Assembly: GCA_021204405.1 (NCBI GenBank) | Contig: JAJPZJ010000166.1 | Span: 1-44,770, forward strand | From: Tannerellaceae bacterium | GTDB lineage: Bacteria; Bacteroidota; Bacteroidia; Bacteroidales; Tannerellaceae | Direction of reading: 5' to 3' | DNA: 44,770 nucleotides | Shown here: one piece after another, positions 31,042-41,521 of the stretch | How the letters are laid out: each line of letters opens with the position of its first letter | Numbering within the stretch: position 1 is the first letter of the stretch | Notes under the pieces: generated by a model | Databases searched by the model: none | What the model was told of the DNA's origin: nothing | What the model saw: the letters and a program-made list of their open reading frames with translations, nothing else | Translations under genes and position numbers: made by a program

Positions 31042-31656
31042 TTATAATGCATCGGCAAAAGCCTTGAACATACAGCTCCAGGAAGTTGCACCGCTATCGG
31101 CATACCCGATAGAACGCTCGCCGTAGTTGCGGGCACGTCCGAAGTTAGCTTTCATATCTACCGTTTCTTCCGCACCTTTCAGGGCAGCTTCGGCACCGGC
31201 AGCAATGACAGCTTTCACATCGTCTGCATCAGAAGCCTGTATGGCTTCTACGGCAGGAATCAGGGCATCCATCATTGTTTTATCGCCGCGTTTGGCCTGT
31301 GTCTGTTTCTGTACGTTGGCCAGGCCACCGGCAAACATAGCTTTGACAGCAGGGATATCCAGCTCAGTACCCGATACGGCATCACTCATCCCCAGGAAGA
31401 AAGCACCCAGAAGTGTGCTGGTGGATCCGCTTGTTTCAAGCATTACCTCAAAGCCCATATCGTTCAGCATAGTTTTGAATTCCGTACCATTGGCCGATGC
31501 TTTTACGACTGCCGAGAAGGCAGATACGATAGCCGTACCATGGTCGCCGTCGCCAATCACGGCATCCAGCTTCGAGAATTCATCTTCGCGTGCCTTGATT
31601 TCCTGCAACGCGTTATTGAGCATGGCTTTAAAAGCCTTGATTGTTAATTTTTCCAT
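31042..31656 (-). CDS. dhaL: Dihydroxyacetone kinase, nucleotide-binding subunit DhaL
   Basis: A 204-residue all-helical subunit that holds the nucleotide for DhaK-type kinases. The metal-binding Asp residues are in LDAVIGDGDHGTAI (Asp31, Asp36, Asp38), followed by ETSGSTSTLLGAFFLGM and, near the C terminus, KANFGRARNYGERSIGYAD. It begins 6 bases after the DhaK stop, so the two are cotranscribed. No DhaM (PTS phosphoryl donor) gene is nearby, so the pair may use ATP directly, or DhaM may lie elsewhere. The paired LsrF homologue suggests the substrate need not be dihydroxyacetone. Confidence 0.9.
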   Translation of the reverse strand: MEKLTIKAFKAMLNNALQEIKAREDEFSKLDAVIGDGDHGTAIVSAFSAVVKASANGTEFKTMLNDMGFEVMLETSGSTSTLLGAFFLGMSDAVSGTELDIPAVKAMFAGGLANVQKQTQAKRGDKTMMDALIPAVEAIQASDADDVKAVIAAGAEAALKGAEETVDMKANFGRARNYGERSIGYADSGATSWSCMFKAFADAL

Positions 31657-31662
31657 TGTGTT

Positions 31663-32680
31663 TTATTTACCGATAGTTGTCCAATAAGGGGCATTCGACT
31701 GTTTGTTTTTCAGGTAGTCGATATGATCTTCGTCTAATAAAGCGATGATCATCTGGAAACCGGCCTGTTCCTGAACGGTCAGGATTTCCTGGATGCGTCC
31801 TTCCACCACTTCTACGCCACGGGCTTCCAGCTCTTTGTATGCTTTGCGGAAGATGATGCTTTGCTCCATATAGGTAGTAGCACCTACACCATTAATTACC
31901 AACAAGGCCTTGTCGCCGGCTTTGGGTTGTAATTGCTGGCACAACAGGTCTACCATTTCGGCAGCCGTAGCATCGGCAGAAACCAATGGTTTTTGTCCGC
32001 CACCACCTTCGCCGTGCTGTCCCATACCAATTTCCATGATACCGGCAGGCAGGTCTGAAATAACAGCGTTGTTTTGTGGATGCATACAGGATTTCATAGC
32101 AACCGCCAGGGTAGCTACTCTTTCATTGTAACGTTCGCCGATCTCGATCAGCTCGTCAAGAGATTTACCTTCTTCGGCAGCAGCACCCAGGATCTTGAAC
32201 AAAGGCACACAACCAGCCAGACCGCGGCGGTCGTTTTTATCTGCACCGATACCAGCACTGATATCGTCGTGGGTAAGGATCTGTTTTACTTTGATACCTA
32301 CACGTTCTGCCAATTGGCAAGCCATGTTGGCACTCATTACGTCGCCGGAATGGTTCAACACCACCAACAGGATACCTGCTTCGCGTTTCATTAGTTGTAA
32401 TGCCTGGAATACCCGTTGTGCACCCGGAGCAGCAAATACATCGCCTACTACCGAACAGTCAAGCATCCCTTCGCCTACGAAGCCGCTCAAGGCTGGTTCG
32501 TGGCCCGATCCGCCTAATGTTACGATCGCTACTTTATCGTCGCTTTTAGGATTCGCGCGAACGACAATGTTCTCGCCCCCCTAATTTTACCTGGTCTTTA
32601 TAAGCCAATACATATCCTTCCAGCAATTCGGGAGTGATCTGGTCGGTCTCATTGATAAATTTAGTCTTGATGTCTGACAT
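31663..32680 (-). CDS. dhaK: Dihydroxyacetone kinase-like substrate-binding subunit DhaK (one-base frameshift)
   Basis: DhaK binds a short dihydroxy-ketone covalently through a His. The start at 32680 gives MSDIKTKFINETDQITPELL; the frame shifts at the six-base G/C run 32576-32581 and continues as GGENIVVRANPK, LGGSGHEPALSGFVGEGM and on to 31663. The substrate-binding His lies in MEIGMGQHGEGG, and the middle has VVLNHSGDVMSANMA and THDDISAG. The repaired length of about 338 residues is normal. A VOC gene lies 30 bases upstream and dhaL 6 bases downstream. DhaK relatives also phosphorylate tetruloses, so substrate choice is open. Confidence 0.88.
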
Positions 32681-32710
32681 GGTATTTTTCTCCTATTGTT
32701 TAAAAGATTA

Positions 32711-33025
32711 TTATTTAATTTCCATTAATTCAATCGCAATCCCTTCTTCTTCGATAAAGGCAATAGTCAGGTGCTCGTCGCATACTTCCGGGCCAAAGAT
32801 AACATTTGCACCTACCAATGCTTCTTCCAGGTTAGGAACCGTATAGGCAATGTGTCCGTTTGTCTGAACCAACTCAGGCAGACAGCTTCCTTCTTCAAAT
32901 TTCAGGAACTCAATCTTGTTAGGACTCTGGCTGTAATCGGTCAGCCATACGCTTAAACCTTCGTTGTAAACAGCACCTTCTTTTTTCTCATCTGTCAGGA
33001 TACCTACGTGATTAAATGTTCTCAT
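32711..33025 (-). CDS. VOC-superfamily (glyoxalase/isomerase-like) protein
   Basis: A 104-residue single VOC module. It starts MRTFNHVGILTDE, with a typical metal-ligand His (H6), and repeats the beta-alpha-beta pattern with GHIAYTVPNLEEAL (His in the third strand) and EEEGIAIELMEIK, where a Glu fits the last metal site. VOC proteins isomerise, cleave or oxidise small ketones. As first gene of the VOC-dhaK-dhaL-lsrF set it could isomerise the phosphorylated intermediate, the job LsrG does in AI-2 breakdown, but that is inference. Confidence 0.72.
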   Translation of the reverse strand: MRTFNHVGILTDEKKEGAVYNEGLSVWLTDYSQSPNKIEFLKFEEGSCLPELVQTNGHIAYTVPNLEEALVGANVIFGPEVCDEHLTIAFIEEEGIAIELMEIK

Positions 33026-33133
33026 AACTATTAAACTTTAAAGTGTTTATAAATAGATTATTTAATTATTCAATTTCTTTGCTCCGTTGTAGGAATAAAA
33101 GCCAGTATAATGACTAGCAATGCTACCACATTG

Positions 33134-33200
33134 AGGTAGATAAAGATACTACCTGAAGGTAGATAAAGATACTACCTGAAGGTAGATAAAGATACTACCT
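33134..33200. repeat. Three tandem 23-nt hairpin repeats
   Basis: AGGTAGATAAAGATACTACC (plus T) repeats at 33134, 33157 and 33180, spaced by GA. Each unit is itself a hairpin with arms AGGTAG and CTACCT. The run lies in the 187-base gap between the ResB-CcsA gene and the VOC gene. Confidence 0.9.
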
Positions 33201-33212
33201 GCTCCCTCTGTA

Positions 33213-35548
33213 TTACCTACCATACGAGTGCATACTACTCAGAAAGTAATTGACTCCGAAGAAGGTCATAATTACCGATGCAAAAGCGACAATCGAAAAC
33301 AGGTTAAACAACCATGTACCAGCTTTTGAGTGCATCAGGTGAAGGTGAGTAACGATGGCATATACAACTACGGTAATCAGTGCCCAGGTTTCCTTCGGGT
33401 CCCAACCCCAGTAGCGCCCCCAGGATTCATTCGCCCAGACCGCACCCAGAAAGGTACCGATCGTCATCAATGCCAGCCCTATCCATAAAGACATTTCATT
33501 TACGATAGAAAGCTCGCGGATGCGGACTTTCAAAACGGCTTTATTCTTTTCCGTACCGGTTGCCATCATTCCCAGGTTAGTCAGTCCGATCAGGAAACTG
33601 ATGCCAAAGAAGCCATAGGCTGCTACAATGACTGCCACATGGAACATCAGCCAGGGCGATTTGAGTACCGGCACCAGTGTATTGATCTGCGGGTCCATCC
33701 AGTTTAGTCCGGAAACAAACAGGATAATACCTCCAAAGAGGGTTGCCAGTGCAAAAGCCAGCCTGCTACGGCGCAGAAAGATAAAGCCGGCCAGTACAGT
33801 AGCCCATCCTACGTATACCATCGTTTCGTATGAATTACTCCACGGAGCATATCCGCCAATATACCAGCGCATACCCATACCATACATATGGAGGCCGAAT
33901 ACAGCCAGTACGCCTATGCTGAGTATCCAAAGTATATAGTTGACCGGTTTATTTCGGTTGAACAAGGAGATGAAAGAGAATACCAGTAACAACCCGCCCA
34001 GGACCAGATAACCGATTTTACACCAGCGGAATACGTTGAGGCGGTTGTATTTGATTTCTGCCTGTATCTTCTCCGGGCTGATATCGAGTGTCTTGTTTTT
34101 AGCCTGCTGGTAAGTAGAGATCATGCTGACTACTTCGTCGGCTTTCGTCCAGTCGCCCGACTGCATGGCAGCCTGTACCTCTCCGAGATACCAGTCAAGG
34201 ATACGGGATACGAACATGGAGTCTTTACCGGCAAACTCCGAAAGGTCATCGCCCGGAGCATACCATTTATTGTTCAGATCTCCCTCTAACGGGAAGAGGT
34301 TTAGCATTTGGTGGTTGATCAGTTCGTATAGGATATTGATCTGTTCATCAACCTTGAACAGGTCTTTATCAAACTTGGTACGTTCAGAAGGCATTTTGTT
34401 ATAGGCCTGTTCCAGACGGGGCAACAGTTTGTATTCGCCGTTCTGGTCGAATACTTCCAGGTAGGCAAAATGTCCTTCTGTGAGGTCATAATAGGCGGCG
34501 ATTTCTTTATTGGATAAAGCAATAAAGGGGACGCGCATCCACATATCGGGCATCGCCAGCAACCCGATCAGGAACTGGTCGGAATTGAGGTTACCGATTT
34601 TATCTGATTTATGTAGTTTATGAAGAATCTCGGAAGAGAAGGTGTTGACCGGCATCATACGCCCCCTACCTGACTGGACCGGTAGTTCGCCAAACCGGGC
34701 AGCATGTTCGGGATACACTGCAAAACGTTGTACGGCATCAAACATAGAAGACTTATCAGGGGATGCCTGCGCACCCAGTGCCAAAAACGAACAAACGGCA
34801 GTAATAGCAATCGCATTTGTATGCGAACGTAATTCTTTTAACTGGCGGCTCAATACGCCAAAGCGTGATTTTTTGCCCAGTATAGAAAGGATAAATCCGA
34901 TTACCAGCAGCAAATAGCCGCTATAGGTAATATTACGGCCTGCAACATCACGGTTAACAGATAGTATGGTACCTTGTTCATCCGGATCATAGGATGCCTG
35001 GAAAAAGCGGTATCCTTTCAAGTCTAATACATTATTCATATATACCCGCTCGTGGCGTATTACTCCATCTACATGTATAAGTAACTCACTTTCGTAAGAG
35101 GAAGGACTGGCAGAGCCCGGGTAGCGCTCCAGCTTGAATTTGAGCAATTCTACCGTGAAAGGTAGTTTGTAGTAGGTAGGTTCGCCGGAAGTATGGATCA
35201 CTATCTCATTGCTTGATTGGCCTTCGCGCAGATGCAAAAGTCCTTCTTCGCCGAAAATGTGTGAAACAAGTGCTCCCAGCAGGATAATGATAAAAGAGAA
35301 ATGTACAATCAATAACCCCCATCTTCTTTTTTATGGTATTGATGTTTAAGAAGGATGGCGATGAAATTAACTACTAAACCCAATTGTAACAAAAAGAATA
35401 CAGGAGAATAATAAACCAGGTTCTTGGCTGCTGCCGTACCATGATATTTCTCAATAAAGGTAGCGATAGCCAGACCGGTTGCGTAAATGACAAGCAATAC
35501 GATCGTAGTAACGAACGACGAGAAGATTCTTTCTGCTTTTTGTTTCAT
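33213..35548 (-). CDS. ResB-CcsA fused cytochrome c assembly protein (one-base frameshift)
   Basis: A system II haem lyase that moves haem across the inner membrane and attaches it to CxxCH motifs. The start at 35548 (MKQKAERIFSSFVTTIVLLV) opens the ResB part. The frame shifts at the T6 run 35327-35332 and resumes as KKRRWGLLIVHFSFIIILLG, running to 33213. The CcsA half (last 270 residues) has many helices and the haem-binding WWD region WANESWGRYWGWDPKETWA with flanking His residues (PWLMFHVAVIVAAY; THLHLMHS). The repaired length of about 778 residues fits fused Bacteroidetes forms. It lies just downstream of the giant diheme protein gene, which would be one client; the diheme propeller at 41522 would be another. 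Confidence 0.9.
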
Positions 35549-35565
35549 GTAGCTAAAATTTACAA

Positions 35566-35621
35566 TTTTAAATATACCACAAGGGGTTTTCCTTGCGGAA
35601 CCCCTTGTGGTATATTTAAAA
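35566..35621. repeat. Perfect 23-bp inverted repeat with 10-base loop
   Basis: TTTTAAATATACCACAAGGG (plus GTT) at 35566-35588 pairs exactly with 35599-35621, one base from the stop of the HzsA-like gene (35623). It fills most of the gap to the ResB-CcsA gene. It could limit read-through or act as an RNA-processing or stability hairpin. Confidence 0.85.
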
Positions 35622-35622
35622 G

Positions 35623-38600
35623 TTAATCTTCAATGATAATTCTAAATCCTACGTTATGAACGCGTTGCCATGGGTAATAGGCTTTACGGGCATATGCGGT
35701 AGAATATTTCGGCCGTTCAATATACGAACCTCCGCGCACAACTTTGTACTCTGAAGAAGTTTTAACTTTTTCACCATACGGCGCATAGTCCGAGCGGGTC
35801 CACTCTGCGATGTTACCGTGCATACTATACAATCCGAATGGGTTTGCTTCGAATTCTTTGGAATCACACTGGATCAGGTGGCCGTCATCCACACTTTCTG
35901 CTTTTGGCAGATAGCTGTAATACTGATACCATGGATTAGTCTTCGACATCGGTTGTGGGTCGATACCACTTACAGCGAAGTTGTTGGTAGTCACATCGGC
36001 CAGGTTTTCGTATTTACCGAAATCGGCGTTCAGGTTACCAAACCAGAAATCTTCGTTGCTACCCGCACGGCAGGCCCACTCCCACTGCGCCTCTGTCGGA
36101 AGCGTAATGTTTAGGTCTGTTTTTGCGCTTAGCTGCCTGCAATATTCCATTGCATCTTCATAGCTCACGCGAATCACAGGCTGTTGCGGCAGGTTAGCCG
36201 GATAACCCGGATTAGTATGGTCTTTCCACAACTGATCTACATACCGGCTGTCATGGTCGGGGAAGATTGCATTATACTGCTCGTTGGTTATTTCAACTTC
36301 AGCCATCCAGAAGGATTTATCGATAGAGGTTTTACCGGCCGGATAAGCATCTGCTTCACCCCGGTAGCTCCCCATCACAAACTGGCCTGCCGGGATGCGG
36401 GTGAATGTTACATTCACACCCGGAGCAATCTCAACAACTTTGCGGGTCTCTTTCTCTTTTGCAACCATTGTTTTGGCTGTAGCCGCATCGAATGGCCAAC
36501 CTTTTACTTTAATCACTTTTTCCTTTACAGGAGCTGATTTAGCCGGCATCACCGGAGTAATCTCACCTTTGCCTTTCAGGTATTCGGCATAGTCGGCAAT
36601 TTCCTGCTGCCAGTCTACCTCTGCACCGTTGCCATACTTATCGGCCAATTCCTTACGGCGCTGGATCTGGTCAAATCCTTTATAAGGAAGGCTGGTAAGT
36701 ACGTTGGCATTGAAATAACCTTTATCAGGAGCGTTATAATCGATCCAGTTATACAGTTTTTCGTATTCTTCGGCTGTTAACTCTACATTGTGGTGACCTT
36801 TCTTCAACAGACGGATCAGCTCACTGGTATTTGCATGATACTCATAAGGCTGAAGAACGATCATATCGGCTTCAGGACCCTGACGGTGTACATACGGATG
36901 CAGGTTCAGGTAAGAGGTACCATAACCCCGTTTGTCTTTCACACCACCCCGCAAGTCGAATGCACCGTCGCCATTGTGGCAGGCGATACAGGCACGGTCG
37001 AGGATGGGCTGTACCTCCAGGTCGAATGTAAACGAGCGGATACCACCTTCAGCATTTTCCAATTTACGAGGTGCTCTTTGAGAAGCGATCACACGTTTAG
37101 GAATAGGAATTTGGTTCTGGTCTTCGTGGCAACCCACACAAGATACAATCTCGCCCGGCATACCGGTAAACCAGCTACGCATCCACTGTACGGATGCACC
37201 ATCTTTATCCAATGGCTGGATAGCGATCGGTGTATTAGCCGGGATCTTGAAGATAGCCGAACCGTCTTCTTCCACAGGAACTGTACCGATCAGGCGTTTG
37301 ATATCCCATCCACTCTGGATACCATGCCAGTTGTGGTCGGAAAGAGTTTTCACGTAGGCATATTCGTAAGCATGGATACGGAGTGATTTGATCGTACCAC
37401 GGGGCACACCACGTAATCCTTCCCCTTCGTAAATATCCTGGATAAATACGGTTGCTTCTTTATCTTCTAACTTTACACGGTCGGGAATAACCGGAGGAGT
37501 GGCAGTTTCACGTACTACGAGCGGGCTGATAAAGCCTTCACCTTCCATTTTCATCAGGCAGGTTACGTTGTCGAATACGTCTACCAGGTAGATACCCCAT
37601 AAGGATTTCTCATCCAGTTTGGCTGCAACCAGGAAGTATTTATCGTTTAGCGGAGATGGTTTTACAAACTGTGGCCATACGCCATTCACCAGTTCGTCTT
37701 TGATCTCTTCTACGATCTCACGGTTACGGAACGGGATTTCCTGTACCATTCCTTCGAGGCCTTTACGTGATTTGGTGGGATCAAACAGGATCAGGCGGCC
37801 TGAACGTGCAATACCGTGGTGTCCGGAGATGATACCCACAAATGCAGAAGCATGTCCGGGCAACGGTTGCATATCGAACGTACTGTTTGGGAACATCGAA
37901 CTACTACCATACAAGGCTTTATTTTCTGTTCCGTCGGGGTTCATATGCATCACGATACGGGAGAAATAGTGGGTAAGGTCGGTATATTCCCAGCGGGTAT
38001 ACATCACACGGCCGTTGCTCATAATTACCGGATTCCAGTTGGCATCCTGGTCGAACGTGAGGCGGCGCATGCTTTTATCTTTGGGGTTATACAATACCAT
38101 ATTACCAACAGGGTCATCACCACTTACACAAGGTACACCCTGGTAGCCGATATTGGAGTTGGCTATCACGCGGCCGTCGGGCAACCATGTACCATCATAG
38201 AACTCAAGGTCCGGTTCGTCAATCTCTACCAAAGGTTTGAAGTCCGAACCATCCAGTTTTACTTCAAACAGGTTCCAGCGGTTGTCCGGTTGGGTGGTTG
38301 TGAACATCACCCGGTCGCCATCCCAATGGAGTTTCAGGTCGGCAATCGAAGAAGTCCTTTCTGGTTTAAAGACCGGGCGCATTTGGATATCACCGCGCAG
38401 GTTAGACATTTCGACTATCTCTGCATCGAATCCCATCCGGCGGGCCGACTCCTGGTTACTCCAGTTGTTAGCCTGTGTACCCAGATCAGGAGCCATGGCG
38501 ATACGGGCACGGGGACCTAATTTGTAGCGGGCGGCAACAATACGATCACCATCCAGGAAAGGGTTACCCAACAGGATGGCTTTTTTATTACAGGATGGCT

Positions 38601-39628
38601 TTTTTATTGGCAACAGCCTTTTCGGCAGCAGCCAGAGCCGCTTCATCGGCAGCATACATATTATCGAATCCCTGTTTTACCAATTGTTCCAATTCATTCA
38701 TCAATGGCTGGTAGGTAGCTTTATCATAATCCGGCATCTTACTCATATCGTCAAATGCCAGGCGGATCGCTTCCATATTCAACCATTCCAGATCATGTTG
38801 CAGGTTAAATACACGCAATACCTGTTCAAACAATTGCAGGTAAGCCGTAGTATGTTTGTCGATATCCTGCTCTGCTTCAATCTGCTGCATTGCATTTTTG
38901 AAATATTGCTGGTCTTTCATCTGGCCTACATAATCCAGGATCACTTCCTGTTCGACGGAAGTATCCGTAGAAATCAGCCATCCTTCCAGGCCACCGATAG
39001 CGGCACTGAAAGCACCCAGTTCGGTAGGATATGTGCTGAACATCTGGGCTGCCAGCTCTTTCGGATAGGTATTGGAAATAGTAAAGTATACACTACCCTG
39101 TGGCTGGTCATGCGCGAGGCCTACCTCTGTTTCAAAGCGGGTATATTCGCCATCCAGGTCAAAAACCATTACACCTGCCGCATGGCATACAATCCCATGT
39201 TCATATTTCTTACCTCCGATCTCAAGCGGCCGGTTCCATAAGTCTTTATTATAACTTAAACTACCCGAACCCGATTCCCAGTAAGAAGGTTTCAAATCAT
39301 CCAACCATACAGATGAACCGTCTGCTTTAATAAGGCGTGCGTTTGCCCAGGTACCCCAGTCGTAGTCGTAACCATCAGGACCACCGGCGGTGATCAGGAC
39401 CAGCTTCTGCTGGCCGGTTACGTCGGCAGCCATCGGGACAGCCTGCTGACCCGACTTTACCCAGGGCGATTTCACCGGCATATTTGCCTGCTGCAAATCT
39501 TTCCGGAGCTCAGCCTTTTGTTTTACGGAAGCATCGATCCAGTTGTCTGCTTTTTTCTGTCCCGTTACCGGCGATACAAAAAGAGCAGATGAAACCAGAA
39601 GCGATACGATAAATGTACATTTATTCAT
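35623..39628 (-). CDS. Giant NPCBM / beta-propeller / diheme HzsA-like / SUMF1-domain exported protein (split by a 19-nt duplication)
   Basis: Two frames, 39628-38588 and 38655-35623, read as one protein of about 1330 residues once the 19-base duplication at 38571-38608 is collapsed (EKAVANKKAILLGNPFLDGD). It has a signal peptide (MNKCTFIVSLLVSSALF), an NPCBM carbohydrate-binding domain (about 65-200; GGKKYEHGIVCHAAGVMVFD), a helical linker, and a propeller (LKLHWDGDRVMFTT; YDGTWLPDGRVIANSN). An HzsA-alpha-like region follows (VPVEEDGSAIFKIPANTPIA) with haem motifs CVGCH (37126-37140) and CIACH (36976-36990). The C-terminal domain is of formylglycine-generating-enzyme type (IPAGQFVMGSYRGE; PTEAQWEWACRAG; VVRGGSYIE). 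That domain lacks the catalytic Cys pair, so it is probably a binding fold. It is likely a periplasmic or surface redox protein; the substrate is unknown. Confidence 0.85.
38571..38608. repeat. 19-nt perfect tandem duplication inside the HzsA-like gene
   Basis: ACAGGATGGCTTTTTTATT occurs twice in direct succession (38571-38589, 38590-38608). Because 19 is not a multiple of three, it separates the NPCBM half from the rest. Confidence 0.9.
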
Positions 39629-39670
39629 GTATTTTAATTATAAGGTAAGTTTAGATCTGAAGATTTATGC

Positions 39671-40374
39671 TTACAGAGCGGCGTTCGCATTGGTAAAACG
39701 AAGGCCGTCGTTATCGTGGTAGCTGGCCCACTCATCGACGATAGCACCCTCAGGGCCTGCCATCAGGAAGTGGAATGTTTCAATTTCTTTCAAACCAATG
39801 ATATCACCTACGTTCTGAATGACAAAGTTTTTACTTTTAACCGGTCCGTGGCTGGTTGGGATAGCCGGAGCGTTGGGAGTCTCGTCGCCCACTTCAGAGA
39901 AGTTGTAAGCCCATCCTTTGGTTACCATCCATGTTTCGTGTTTAGGCGCAAATTTGGTTTTCACATGTGCGTGTTCAGGGATCATCTGTCCCGGAAGCAG
40001 GTAAATTGCATGGGCAAAGTAGTTATGTACTTCGTCGTTTACCCAGAAGATACCACCCATACCTACATTTTCGAAGTCACCCAGGCCAAAGTCGGTTACC
40101 CACATTTCTTTACCCATAAAATCGGTAAAAGGAACATCGTAATGAGCAAACATATCCTTGTATGCCTGCATAGCAACTTCTTCGTTGAATTTGCCGTCTG
40201 TGTAGAAATCGGCGTTTGTGTACTTTTTCGCGTAACTCATAGCTTTTTTATTTTTGCAATTAGCTTGTTCGTTTTTGCAGCAATCAGCATCGTTTGACGT
40301 TTTGCCGGTGCAAGCTACCAATGAAACCAATAAGATTCCAAGGGCCATTAAATTCAAGTTAAATTTCTGTTCAT
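39671..40374 (-). CDS. Cupin-domain lipoprotein (D-lyxose isomerase-like fold)
   Basis: A lipoprotein of about 228 residues whose lipobox is SLVAC (MALGILLVSLVAC), followed by a Cys/Asn/Lys-rich linker. The open frame starts at 40357 (TTG) or 40348 (ATG). An ATG at 40374 with a one-base shift would give a more usual start, MNRNL. The body carries a cupin fold: YLLPGQMIPEHAHVKTKFAP supplies His residues and KHETWMVTKGWAYN a Glu, as in cupin metal sites. Later come VQNVGDIIGLKEIETFHFLM and a second His. The pattern recalls D-lyxose isomerase-type cupins, but exported forms have no established role. It lies 42 bases before the giant HzsA-like gene, probably in the same operon. Confidence 0.68.
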
Positions 40375-40415
40375 CTTCTTTTTGTATGATTTAGTGTTAG
40401 TACTATTTTGTTCTT

Positions 40416-41511
40416 TTACAGGATGGCTACTCCTTCAATTTCAATCAGTAATTCATCCCGGCAAACATCCGCCCACATATAAGAGATATGGATACCCAGG
40501 TGGTATCCTTCCATCAGTTGCTGCGCCTCTTCAAAATCTTCCGGATTTTTCAGGTATACCCTTAGGATCGCAGGTTTTGCCTCACCGATCAATACGGCGA
40601 TATTTTCCATCGTAATATGTAGCTGTTGCTCCAACCCAGCCCCTGTCAGGCTCTCTTCTCCCCGGATGGCTGCCGTACCGGAGATATAGATCACCTTCCG
40701 GTTGCCAAAGGTCATACTTTTTGCCCGTTCGAATTTAGGCGTAGTTTTTTTTCTCCTGTGCGGCTTCCAGTACCTGTTCCGAATAGGCATGAGCAACTAC
40801 CTGCAACTTATTATCGATAGGAGTTGCATAACAATCGGGCAACAGAAATACAGCCGCATCCAGATCGATAATCACCCCACCCAGGTTCGTTCCGATACCG
40901 GTAGCAGCCGGGTAACCATTGTTCCACACCGTACGCCGGTAAAAATCACTCCGGGCGTTGTTAAACAGTTGGTAATGCTGGTCTGCTCCGTCGAAGCTGG
41001 TAATTTGTTCTATATAGTTCCACTGGCGGATAATGCTATTGATAGGGAAGCCCTCTTTGCGCATAACATCCGTTAGCAATTTAAATACCTCTTCCGCCTG
41101 CGGGCCGATCCCGAAGGTAGCCACATTGCCATGAAAGCCGCTGGTAAAAAGGAAACGGGCACTTTTATTTTGCAACAATACATACGGAAAACCTTTCCAG
41201 CGCTTATACGTAAGCAGGTCGCCCGCATCAGGCGTATAGCTCATCACCTCCATAATCAACGACGCATTCATCGGGGGCTGAGATACATAACTCGATGCCG
41301 GTTCATTCTCGCCATATTTCTTACGGAGTTTATCACGTACGAAAATGCGGCGTGTTATATATTGCTCATTGGTTTCGGGCGTACCGAAAAAAGAGAGCCG
41401 GATGATCTTTTCGTTCTTCGGTAACTGAGCCAGCAATTCATCGACCATAGTCTCAAAATCAGCCTCCTTTGCCGTCAGTATCCGGTAGTGTATTTTGTCG
41501 CAGTAATTCAT
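40416..41511 (-). CDS. Two-domain Rid (YjgF/chorismatase-like) protein (one-base frameshift)
   Basis: The start at 41511 (MNYCDKIHYRILTAKEADFE). The first frame runs to 40735, where the T8 run 40745-40752 shifts it; the second continues as KTTPKFERAKSMTFGNRKVI to 40416, giving about 365 residues. The C-terminal half is a clear Rid domain (YISGTAAIRGEESLTG; AILRVYLKNPEDFEEAQQLM; a final Glu-rich strand DELLIEIEGVAIL). The N-terminal half looks like a degenerate second Rid fold (SARFLFTSGFHGN). This two-fold layout resembles FkbO/Hyg5 chorismatases and unassigned Rid proteins. No signal peptide is seen, so it is cytoplasmic beside exported partners. The reaction is unknown. Confidence 0.75.
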
Positions 41512-41521
41512 TTAGGGTTAG

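Noticed and set aside
35623-36540. Active formylglycine-generating enzyme
   Set aside because: The catalytic Cys pair is missing and no sulfatase is nearby.
36790-38520. Long plus-strand frames opposite the giant gene
   Set aside because: They are antisense shadows of a protein with clear domains and haem motifs on the minus strand.
35623-39628. Hydrazine synthase and anammox metabolism
   Set aside because: Only the alpha-type fold is present; no beta/gamma subunits or other anammox genes are found, and the rest of the window is ordinary Bacteroidales.
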